Part shown: piece after piece, positions 1-5,813 of the stretch
Numbering within the stretch: position 1 is the first letter of the stretch
Layout: the number at the start of each line of letters is the position of its first letter
From: Leptospira sp.
GTDB taxonomy: Bacteria > Spirochaetota > Leptospiria > Leptospirales > Leptospiraceae
DNA length: 7,698 nucleotides
NCBI GenBank assembly: GCA_021413405.1
Contig: JAIOQL010000172.1
Coordinates: forward strand, 1 to 7,698
Reading direction: 5' to 3'
Notes under the pieces: model-generated
The model's database searches: none
The model's input: the letters and a program-made list of their open reading frames with translations, nothing else
What the model was told of the DNA's origin: nothing
Made by a program: the position numbers and the translations under genes

Positions 1-1362
1 AAGAAGATCGCTGAAATCACCGTTCCTCCTGACTGATTCCGCAAAACCTTCATGCGATTTTTGAAAAAAATGGAATAGCTGTGCGGAATATATATTCCCA
101 AGAGTGTACGTTGGAAAATATCCGAATGCGCCTCCGCTCCAATGCACATCCTGCAACACCCCTTCCGCATCATTTTCAATCTCCAACCCAAAGGATTTTT
201 GAATTTTTTCGTTCCAGATTTCCGGAAGGTCTTTAACTTTAAGGATACCTGAAATTAGCTCCCGTTCAATTTCAAAACGCAGGATGATGTGAAGATTGTA
301 AGTTACCTGGTCGGCTTCGACACGAATCTTAGATCTTTCCGTAGAATTGATAAATGAATACAGTTTTTCAAAAGGTAGATCCTGGGAAGTTAGGCGAAAC
401 TCTTCTAGTAGTTTTGGATAATAAAATTCCCAGAACGGTTTTGATCTCCCGACCTGGTTTTCCCAAAGCCGGCTTTGGGATTCGTGAACGCCGAGGGACA
501 CTGCACTTGCCAAAGGAGAAAAAGGTTCTGGCATCTCCGAAAGACCTTTTTCATACAAAGAATGCCCGGTCTCATGAAGAACGCCAAATATGGACGAAAT
601 GGGATCGGACAGATCATATCTTGTCGTAATCCTTTTATCCATTGAACCAAGACTGGTCGAAAATGGATGCGCACTAATGTCAAGGCGTGAAATTGATTTT
701 GGCAATCCGAGTCGGGCCGGCAATTTTTCATTGAAAGATTTTTGAAAATCTTCCGGAACTTTATTCTTGAACGGGTTCGTAAATTTTTTTGCCTTCTGAA
801 CGACCGGGATCAGAGAATTTTTCAGATTTGAGAACAGAATTTCGAGGGAGGCCGCCTTTGTCCCGGTTTCATAATCCTCAAGAAGAGCGTCATATTTTTC
901 CGTTGCATATCCATAACATTCCGCCATTTCTTTTACAATATCTACTATTTCTGTAAGGGGAGCTTCAAACTCTTTAAAACTTTTATTTTTCTTTGCGGAG
1001 ACCCATGTCCCGTGAGCCAGATTTGTAATCCGCGAAAATTTTTCGACTAGTTCCGGAGAAAGTTTTGAAGCCCTATCACGATCTCTTTGCAGTATCTCAA
1101 ATTCCCGTTCCAGAAGTTTTCTATCCGGAAAATCTTTTTTCTCAATGAAACCTTTTGCAGAATCGATCAATCCTGAGAATTCCTCTCCCGTAAATAATTT
1201 GTGGCAAAGTTTTGATAGTTGGGATATTTGCTCTGAGCGATTTGGTCTTGCTCCCTCCGGCATGACAACCTCAGAGTCCCAATGGAGTATGCTGAGGATT
1301 TCTCTGTACCGCGTAAGTTCCCTGTAAAAACTCCGATATTTTGATAATGGGGTTTCAGACAT
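1..1362 (-). CDS. M32 family metallocarboxypeptidase (carboxypeptidase Taq), C-terminus cut by window edge
   Basis: Zinc-dependent carboxypeptidase that trims residues from peptide C-termini; family members lack a signal peptide and are cytosolic, and none is visible here. I translated it by hand from ATG 1362 as an open frame of 454 codons to the left edge; the family is about 500 residues, so roughly the last tenth is missing. All M32 signatures occur in order: HPF (residue 232), D-x-R-x-T (DKRIT, 242), the zinc motif HETGH at 263-267 (bases 562-576), HESQSR at 293-298 with Glu294 the presumed third ligand, the IRVEAD segment, and GVLQDVHW near 401-408 followed by a glycine/tyrosine-rich stretch. 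No strong Shine-Dalgarno precedes the ATG. It is transcribed away from the tRNA-Gly gene, from a promoter in the shared 88-bp gap. The peptide substrate is unknown. Confidence 0.93.
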   Translation of the reverse strand, partial: MSETPLSKYRSFYRELTRYREILSILHWDSEVVMPEGARPNRSEQISQLSKLCHKLFTGEEFSGLIDSAKGFIEKKDFPDRKLLEREFEILQRDRDRASKLSPELVEKFSRITNLAHGTWVSAKKNKSFKEFEAPLTEIVDIVKEMAECYGYATEKYDALLEDYETGTKAASLEILFSNLKNSLIPVVQKAKKFTNPFKNKVPEDFQKSFNEKLPARLGLPKSISRLDISAHPFSTSLGSMDKRITTRYDLSDPISSIFGVLHETGHSLYEKGLSEMPEPFSPLASAVSLGVHESQSRLWENQVGRSKPFWEFYYPKLLEEFRLTSQDLPFEKLYSFINSTERSKIRVEADQVTYNLHIILRFEIERELISGILKVKDLPEIWNEKIQKSFGLEIENDAEGVLQDVHWSGGAFGYFPTYTLGNIYSAQLFHFFQKSHEGFAESVRRNGDFSDLL

Positions 1363-1398
1363 AATTTTACTACACTCTATCACATTAGCAACAGAGAA

Positions 1399-1428
1399 AG
1401 TATAAAAGTATTGACCCCACCCCGTCAC
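1399..1428 (-). promoter_or_regulatory. Probable promoter of the M32 carboxypeptidase gene
   Basis: On the minus strand, a -35-like GTGACG (1428-1423, 4 of 6 consensus) lies 18 nt from TATACT (1404-1399, 5 of 6 consensus), about 37 bp upstream of the ATG at 1362. It overlaps the -35 of the divergent tRNA promoter. Assigned by inspection only. Confidence 0.45.
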
Positions 1429-1441
1429 CAAAATTTATAAT
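1411..1441 (+). promoter_or_regulatory. Probable tRNA-Gly promoter
   Basis: TTGACC at 1411-1416 (5 of 6 consensus) and a perfect TATAAT at 1436-1441, ending 9 bp before the first tRNA base. Spacing is 19 nt, longer than the ideal 17; reading the -10 as TTTATA at 1434-1439 restores 17. Initiation would fall near 1448, leaving a very short 5' leader for RNase P. Confidence 0.6.
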
Positions 1442-1450
1442 AAAACTCAT

Positions 1451-1521
1451 GCGGGCGTGGTGTAACGGTAGCACAGCTGCCTTCCAAGCATCTAGAGTGG
1501 GTTCGAGTCCCATCGCCCGCT
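1451..1521 (+). tRNA. tRNA-Gly, anticodon UCC
   Basis: A 71-nt gene that folds by hand into a full cloverleaf. The acceptor GCGGGCG (1451-1457) pairs with CGCCCGC (1514-1520), with T1521 as discriminator. The D arm is 1460-1474. The anticodon loop CTTCCAA (1481-1487) presents TCC at 1483-1485, reading GGA and GGG. The variable loop is TAGA. The T stem is 1497-1501 with 1509-1513, and the T loop TTCGAGT is 1502-1508. CCA is not encoded, so it must be added after transcription. The anticodon stem contains one C-U mismatch (1477 with 1491). A run of six T begins 4 nt after the gene and may help end transcription. The last 18 nt are repeated 195 bp downstream. Confidence 0.95.
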
Positions 1522-1533
1522 AAATTTTTTCGA
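1504..1533 (+). repeat. Direct repeat copy 1: tRNA-Gly 3' end plus 12 bp downstream
   Basis: This 30-bp segment runs from the C of the T-loop through the discriminator base and on through TAAATTTTTTCGA. It is identical, base for base, to 1699-1728. The flanks differ at once on both sides (T1503 against G1698; A1534 against T1729). A repeat starting in the T-loop and running past the tRNA end is the usual layout of an integrase attachment site. Here it sits inside the intact tRNA gene, the attL-like position. Confidence 0.85.
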
Positions 1534-1698
1534 ATTTCAAAGCAAAAACTATCCACTGACAATAAATCGGCTCGAACGCTTGCAGAGCGACGGCAATTAG
1601 CGACCCGTAGTGAGCGTGGTAGCCGGAATCTTGACAGGATGTCAAGTTTAGCGAACAAGATGGCTTTTTGAGCCGAACACGAAGTGAGGTCAGAAAAG
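1534..1698. other. Hairpin-rich, apparently non-coding segment between the tRNA-end repeats
   Basis: Between the repeat copies lies 165 bp richer in G+C than its flanks (61 of 120 bases over 1561-1680 by hand count). It contains a run of small inverted repeats: CGCT-5-AGCG at 1577-1589, a perfect 7-bp stem with a 3-nt loop at 1630-1646 (CTTGACA/TGTCAAG), and GGCT-TTTTG-AGCC at 1662-1674. CGGCT at 1569 and AGCCG at 1621 could close a larger fold. AGCGA recurs at 1586, 1599, 1650 and 1697. I see no convincing protein on either strand. It could be a palindromic intergenic repeat, a structured RNA or the remnant of an integrated element; the sequence alone does not decide. Confidence 0.6.
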
Positions 1699-1742
1699 CG
1701 AGTCCCATCGCCCGCTAAATTTTTTCGATTTTGCTTTTGAAA
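1535..1742. repeat. Near-perfect 13/14-bp inverted repeat pair bounding the spacer and second tRNA-end copy
   Basis: TTTCAAAGCAAAA at 1535-1547 is the reverse complement of TTTTGCTTTTGAAA at 1729-1742, except for one extra T in the right arm. The left arm starts 1 bp after direct-repeat copy 1; the right arm starts directly after copy 2. The arms are AT-rich, so chance cannot be excluded, but their position against both copies is regular. Confidence 0.5.
1699..1728 (+). repeat. Direct repeat copy 2: displaced tRNA-Gly 3' end
   Basis: Perfect 30-bp copy of 1504-1533, offset by 195 bp, with no tRNA body in front of it. It carries the 3' acceptor strand CGCCCGC and the 3' half of the T arm, so it is a tRNA fragment in the attR-like position. 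The stop codon (1715-1717) and final codons of the minus-strand hypothetical gene lie within it. Confidence 0.85.
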
Positions 1743-2092
1743 GGAATTTTTGAATTCGCTTTATAGGAAAAAGTTATTTTTGCAGTAAGGAAGTTTTTTT
1801 CGGCCGGAAGGAAGATAGAATACGAACTCAGACGTTCCTGGTCATCATAGTCATAAAGCGTGTAACTATAAACCCTTTCTTTATCTGAGTCAAATACCTT
1901 TGCAATCTGATTTCCAAATTCAGGTATAGATTTGATTATTCCTATAGTTGCTCCGGTAAATACGCCTAGGACTACAGGAAAAGTAATCACAACTAACTGT
2001 GCTATAGCCGTTCCCGAATCGGATGAGCGCTTCCAATCTGAGCTCACTCCGCCAAATCTCATGGAAGATGCGATATCAATCCCGGCGTCCAA
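1715..2092 (-). CDS. Hypothetical protein with one hydrophobic segment; probable 3' part of a frameshifted lipoprotein gene
   Basis: I do not recognise this protein. Read from TTG 2092 it has 125 residues: a short N-terminal part, a hydrophobic stretch at about residues 29-53 (AIAQLVVITFPVVLGVFTGA and on) that could span a membrane, then a polar, tyrosine- and lysine-rich tail (YSYTLYDYDDQERLSSYS...). AGGA lies 6 nt before TTG, so independent initiation is possible. However, the same frame stays open upstream to 2167 and reads protein-like there (NIDKPFRIILKNTGNG). That suggests the true N-terminus is the frame at 2130-2375, joined by a lost +1 base correction. The final codons and the TAG stop lie inside the displaced tRNA-Gly 3' end. 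Function is unknown. Confidence 0.5.
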   Translation of the reverse strand: MDAGIDIASSMRFGGVSSDWKRSSDSGTAIAQLVVITFPVVLGVFTGATIGIIKSIPEFGNQIAKVFDSDKERVYSYTLYDYDDQERLSSYSIFLPAEKNFLTAKITFSYKANSKIPFKSKIEKI

Positions 2093-2129
2093 CCCGTTTC
2101 CTGTGTTTTTCAGAATGATTCTGAATGGT

Positions 2130-2375
2130 TTATCGATATTTATTGTCTTTGGATAGAAGTTTATCTTTTATTTCATTTTCAAATTTCGGAAACCCATTTT
2201 TGTCATTTTGAACTGATTGAAAAATTTTGATTGTTCCAGAATTAAATTCGGCATTATCTTTCAGAATTGGATTTCGTGTTTCTGAGCAGGTTCCAATAAA
2301 AAAGACTATTATCAGGATCTCTTTGATTCCTAAATGAACCGGATATTTGTTTCCAAAATGATTTAGGGAAATCAT
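2130..2375 (-). CDS. Hypothetical protein with lipoprotein-like signal; probable 5' part of a frameshifted gene
   Basis: An 81-residue frame from ATG 2375, starting 25 bp after the pssA stop and on the same strand. The N-terminus has a basic region, a hydrophobic core ILIIVFFIGT and then Cys30, giving FIGTC, which fits the permissive spirochaete lipobox. The rest is polar (KIFQSVQNDKNGFPKFENEI...). The frame stops at 2130, inside the region where the 1715-2092 frame is already open. Removing one base near the A run at 2166-2169 fuses the two into about 219 codons reading EIKINFYPKTINIDKPF across the junction. No clear Shine-Dalgarno precedes the ATG. I read this as a broken or misassembled lipoprotein gene; two overlapping genes is the alternative. 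Confidence 0.5.
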   Translation of the reverse strand: MISLNHFGNKYPVHLGIKEILIIVFFIGTCSETRNPILKDNAEFNSGTIKIFQSVQNDKNGFPKFENEIKDKLLSKDNKYR

Positions 2376-2400
2376 GTCACAAATTCAATAAACTCAGGTA

Positions 2401-3153
2401 TTAAACTTTATATTCCTGAATGAGATGAATAATAAAACTGATTACACCGGAAAATAAATAGAATACTGCAATTCCATAGAGCAGCCATGGGAATTGAGAC
2501 CAACCGATAATAGTGAAAAGAATTACCAGTGCCGCGAGAACAATGATGATTCTTGTCCTTGAAAATTTTCCCCGCATCGCAACCTGGGGTTTACTATATT
2601 TAATAGTAGAAACCATTAGCAAGGCGACGATCACAAATCCCGGAACTGTTATAATGTGCGGGATATTGTTTACGTTAAAACAAACAGGGAATAGACCAAC
2701 TATAACACCGGCGACAGGAGAAGGAAGCCCGGTGAAAGACGCAGGGTCATGGGCGACACTGAATCTTGCCAGCCGATATGCAGCACAAATAGGAAAGATT
2801 GCCGCAATGAACATACCATACGGCACGAGATCCTGTTTTCCCAGGAAGTCTGCTTTATAAGTCTCCAGGATCATGTGATAAACAAGATTTCCCGGAGCAA
2901 TCCCAAATGTAGTCAGGTCGGCTAAAGTATCAAGCTCAGCTCCAAGATCACTTGTTGCATTAAGCGCTCTCGCAACCATACCGTCAAAGCCGTCAAAAAT
3001 GGCTGCCAGGATTATGAAGAAACCAGATAGAAGAAAGACGCGCGTGTTATCAGAACCGGAAACAGCTTCCGAAGCCACAAGAATTGAAACAAATCCAAAT
3101 GTAAGATTACCGAGTGATAAGGTGTTCGGTACCCAAGAAAGACGAATTTTCAT
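2401..3153 (-). CDS. pssA: CDP-diacylglycerol-serine O-phosphatidyltransferase
   Basis: Integral membrane enzyme that makes phosphatidylserine from CDP-diacylglycerol and L-serine, the precursor of phosphatidylethanolamine. The 250-residue protein carries the complete CDP-alcohol phosphatidyltransferase signature D-G-x2-A-R-x8-G-x3-D-x3-D: Asp57-Gly58, Ala61-Arg62, Gly71, Asp75 and Asp79. The aspartates bind the divalent metals and serve catalysis in this family. Hydrophobic segments fall near residues 10-30, 38-55, 105-125, 143-187 and 200-245, as expected for a multi-pass enzyme. The opening SWVPNTLSLGNLTFGF is typical of the PssA subgroup rather than PgsA. The start lies 1 bp after the tsaD stop. 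An AGGAG inside the last tsaD codons sits 7 nt before the ATG, so translation is probably coupled. Confidence 0.93.
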   Translation of the reverse strand: MKIRLSWVPNTLSLGNLTFGFVSILVASEAVSGSDNTRVFLLSGFFIILAAIFDGFDGMVARALNATSDLGAELDTLADLTTFGIAPGNLVYHMILETYKADFLGKQDLVPYGMFIAAIFPICAAYRLARFSVAHDPASFTGLPSPVAGVIVGLFPVCFNVNNIPHIITVPGFVIVALLMVSTIKYSKPQVAMRGKFSRTRIIIVLAALVILFTIIGWSQFPWLLYGIAVFYLFSGVISFIIHLIQEYKV

Positions 3154-3154
3154 T

Positions 3155-4168
3155 TTACATCTCCTGCCTTGATGGACTAACTCTAAAATCGATCCCTGCC
3201 AGCTTACCCTCTTTTAAAAGATAATACCCGAGGCAGGCAACCATGACACCATTGTCAGTGCAAAGAATTTTCTTTTCGGGATATTTGAACTTGAAATTCA
3301 TTTTTTGGGATACTTTATTCAATCTTTGTCGTAGAGTATCGTTTGCCATTACCCCACCTGCGGCAATAACATTTCTGATACCTGTCAGCTTCACTGCCCG
3401 CTTTATATTTTTCTCTACGAGCTGGAATGCTGTTTCCTGAAAATGATAGGCCACTTCGTCTATGTTTATGGTATTTGTCGAATTTTTTTTCAAGTAATAT
3501 AATACAGCTGTTTTCAACCCACTGTAGGAAAATTGAATTTTATCTGAGGGAAGGTCTTTCAGGAGTTCAGGAAAAAACGGGGGAGCGGTCTTACCCTGAA
3601 ATCGCCTTGCACTTTCTTCAATGGCGGGCCCGCCCGGATAACCGAGATTTAGAAGTGTTGCTACCTTATCGAAAGCCTCTCCTAGCGCATCGTCTTTCGT
3701 ATCCCCAATTGTTCTCATATTGCCAAATCCGTCCACCTGGAATATTGCAGAATTTCCACCGGAAAGCAGGACTCCGATATATGGGAATGAAATATCCTTC
3801 TCTTCCATGCGGACAACATTGAGATGTGCTTCGAGATGATCCACAGCAATCAGCGGGATTTCGAGAGCATAGCTTAAGCACCTAGCCATTTGCGCACCAA
3901 CCATTAGAGAACCCAATAAGCCCGGATATGCGGTGACCGCAACGTAATCAAGATCAGTGAATTTCAGACCACTTTCTTCCAGCGCCGTTTCAAGAAGGAA
4001 GTTTATTTTTTCAAGATGAGCCCTGGAAGCAATTTCGGGAACAACGCCCTTGAATGCAGAATGCAATTCGATTTGGCTGAACAAAGTAAGAACAATTTGT
4101 TTTTTGCCGTCCTCGACTATCCCAATGGATGTTTCATCACAGCTTGTTTCGATTCCAAGCCCGATCAT
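3155..4168 (-). CDS. tsaD: tRNA N6-adenosine threonylcarbamoyltransferase TsaD
   Basis: Catalytic subunit of the bacterial t6A machinery. It transfers the threonylcarbamoyl group from TC-AMP to A37 of ANN-decoding tRNAs, working in the cytoplasm with TsaB and TsaE, neither of which is in this window. The 337-residue length matches the family. Visible Kae1/TsaD signatures are ETSCDETS at 7-14, the metal-binding His111 and His115 in VDHLEAHL, the nucleotide-binding LLSGGNS at 134-140, GGVMAN in the C-terminal half, and the third metal ligand Asp305 in DNGVMVAC. The gene starts 6 bp after the protease stop and ends 1 bp before pssA. No good Shine-Dalgarno is visible, so it may rely on coupling. 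No defects are seen. Confidence 0.96.
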   Translation of the reverse strand: MIGLGIETSCDETSIGIVEDGKKQIVLTLFSQIELHSAFKGVVPEIASRAHLEKINFLLETALEESGLKFTDLDYVAVTAYPGLLGSLMVGAQMARCLSYALEIPLIAVDHLEAHLNVVRMEEKDISFPYIGVLLSGGNSAIFQVDGFGNMRTIGDTKDDALGEAFDKVATLLNLGYPGGPAIEESARRFQGKTAPPFFPELLKDLPSDKIQFSYSGLKTAVLYYLKKNSTNTINIDEVAYHFQETAFQLVEKNIKRAVKLTGIRNVIAAGGVMANDTLRQRLNKVSQKMNFKFKYPEKKILCTDNGVMVACLGYYLLKEGKLAGIDFRVSPSRQEM

Positions 4169-4174
4169 AATTTG

Positions 4175-5539
4175 TCAGGAACTTGTTAGAACATCCAGAG
4201 CTTTTTGCAATTGTGAATCCATTTCGATGTCGTATAACGGTGCTTTTTGTCCAAAGCTATTTTCTCTTTTTAAAATGAGCCTGACAATCCTATCAGAAAG
4301 CGGGTATCCCTTCTTTGCTATTGTTTCTTTGAAAAGCTTTATTGTTTTTTCTGAATATCCGGGATTCTGTTTTACAAAATCTTTCAATATGTTCTGTTTT
4401 ACAATTCTATCGAGATAAAACCTTTCGTCTTCATCGGGAGAAATGGGAGCAACGACCAAATCGGGTGTGATCCCTTTTCCATGAATCGAAACTCCGCTTG
4501 GTGTATAATATTTTTGCGTCGTCAGAGCAATCATTGTTTTATTGGATATTTTGTAATATTCCTGGACAGATCCCTTTCCAAATGACTGCTGACCGATGAT
4601 TTTTGCACGCTTGTGATCCTGCAAGGCGCCGGCAAGAATTTCAGATGCACTGGCCGAACCACTATTGATTAAGATAACGACGGGAACTTTCAAAGCCTTT
4701 TCCGGCCGGTTCACCGACTTGAAGACATTTATCAAAACTCCGTTTTTCCCTTTTACCGAAACAATATCAAGATCATGCTTTAAAAAAAGATCAGACATTT
4801 TGACTGCATGATCCAGAAATCCTCCGGGATTCATACGAAGATCAATAATGATTCCCTTAACATTTTGCTTCGTAAAATTAAGAACGATTTTTTCAAATTC
4901 TTTGACTGTTGACTCTCCGAGAAATTGCGAAAGCCGTATAAATCCAATGTTTTCTTTCTCTATATATGCGGATTTCAGATATTCAATTTTGATCAGTTCC
5001 CGGACAAGTGAAATGGATAACGGCTCACGGCTTCCTTTGCGCAAAATTTTCATATTGATCGAAGTTCCAACGCTTCCGCGCATCATTTTAATTGATTCCG
5101 TCAGAGAAAGTTTGTCCGTGCTTTTCCCGTTGATTTCAATAATTTTATCCTGAGGCTGAATTCCTGCCCGCATTGCCGGAGTATCATCAATCGGAGAGAT
5201 AACCAGCAGGGCTCCTTCAGAATACGTTACTTCGATCCCAAGCCCGCCAAAACTTCCCCGGGACTCTTCACTAAATTCTTTTGTTTCCTCTTCATTGAGG
5301 AATCTGGAGTGAGGATCTCCCACACTGGAAATTGCTCCGCGAATGGCCCCGATCAGAATTGTCTTCTCATTTGGAGGATCGATGTACACTGATTGTATCA
5401 GAGTTAAAACTTCGTGAAATACCTGGAGATACTTTTCTGAAATTTCAGAAAACGCCTTAATTTTTTCAAATGGATAAAAAAGACCAATCGTCAGGACAGA
5501 AGACAAAAACATCCAGAATATTCTTTCCTTAGTTTTCAT
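4175..5539 (-). CDS. S41 family C-terminal processing peptidase (CtpA/Prc type)
   Basis: Envelope serine protease that recognises and cleaves protein C-termini. I prefer ATG 5539 (MKTKERIF, 454 residues) over ATG 5560 (461 residues): it puts a short basic end directly before the hydrophobic FWMFLSSVLTIGLFYPF, a signal-anchor. In the preferred numbering, an N-terminal helical part is followed by a PDZ domain at about 97-178, including the GLGIEV carboxylate-binding strand. The protease core then holds the Ser297/Lys322 dyad (GSASASEI and SFGKGSVQ, 25 residues apart as in the family) and the LRMNPGG strand. The YYTPSG and PDLVV segments follow, then an extra C-terminal region of about 85 residues. 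It overlaps the preceding lipoprotein gene by 11 bp and leads into tsaD. The substrate is unknown. Confidence 0.93.
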   Translation of the reverse strand: MKTKERIFWMFLSSVLTIGLFYPFEKIKAFSEISEKYLQVFHEVLTLIQSVYIDPPNEKTILIGAIRGAISSVGDPHSRFLNEEETKEFSEESRGSFGGLGIEVTYSEGALLVISPIDDTPAMRAGIQPQDKIIEINGKSTDKLSLTESIKMMRGSVGTSINMKILRKGSREPLSISLVRELIKIEYLKSAYIEKENIGFIRLSQFLGESTVKEFEKIVLNFTKQNVKGIIIDLRMNPGGFLDHAVKMSDLFLKHDLDIVSVKGKNGVLINVFKSVNRPEKALKVPVVILINSGSASASEILAGALQDHKRAKIIGQQSFGKGSVQEYYKISNKTMIALTTQKYYTPSGVSIHGKGITPDLVVAPISPDEDERFYLDRIVKQNILKDFVKQNPGYSEKTIKLFKETIAKKGYPLSDRIVRLILKRENSFGQKAPLYDIEMDSQLQKALDVLTSS

Positions 5540-5813
5540 TTTCACCCGAAATACGGTCATATAATTTTGGATTCAGGGTTTTAATTTTTTCCCTGGCCTT
5601 ATCAGGATCCAGCCGGAGAACATCAATTGCTTCCAGGAAGATTTCTTTGTCAGACTTTACGATTGCACCTTCCTCAAGATCGAGATTCATGCTTAACCGG
5701 ACTTGAGCGATACGATCAATGAGACGTTTTAGATCCACATCTGAAACTTCTTTTTTCTTTGGTGCACAAAAGGAGACTGTAAATGCCAGAAAAATAATTA
5801 ACGGAAGCTTCAT
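5529..5813 (-). CDS. Small putative lipoprotein preceding the S41 protease
   Basis: A 94-residue protein with a clean lipoprotein signal: MKLP, the hydrophobic run LIIFLAFTVSF, then Cys16 followed by APKKKE. The lipobox VSFC is loose but in the spirochaete range. The mature part, about 79 residues, is highly charged and looks helical, with spaced leucines and isoleucines (LKRLIDRIAQVRLSMNLDLE, then FLEAIDVLRLD). I recognise no domain and assign no function. Its end overlaps the protease start by 11 bp, so the two are probably translated together and act in the same compartment. A partner or adaptor role is conceivable, by analogy with lipoprotein NlpI and Prc in E. coli, but that is inference. 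A weak GAGAG lies about 8 nt before the ATG. Confidence 0.8.
   Translation of the reverse strand: MKLPLIIFLAFTVSFCAPKKKEVSDVDLKRLIDRIAQVRLSMNLDLEEGAIVKSDKEIFLEAIDVLRLDPDKAREKIKTLNPKLYDRISGENEN

Noticed and set aside
354..731. Two frames overlapping the left part of the window (354-629 plus, 405-731 minus)
   Set aside because: Both are shadows of the M32 carboxypeptidase, whose conserved motifs fix the true frame.
1425..1658. Minus-strand reading frame of 77 codons across the tRNA gene
   Set aside because: It is the antisense of tRNA-Gly; its AGDGTRTH segment is the familiar false protein produced by translating tRNA antisense strands.
1520..1708. Minus-strand frame of 62 codons in the hairpin-rich spacer
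   Set aside because: It lies wholly in the palindromic segment, has no ribosome site and overlaps both tRNA-end repeats; the composition does not look like protein.
3427..3881. Longer alternative frames inside tsaD on both strands
   Set aside because: They lie entirely within tsaD, whose catalytic motifs establish the coding frame.
5540..5560. Upstream ATG at 5560 as the protease start
   Set aside because: It would increase the overlap with the lipoprotein gene to 32 bp and put extra residues before the signal-anchor; ATG 5539 fits better, though 5560 is not excluded.
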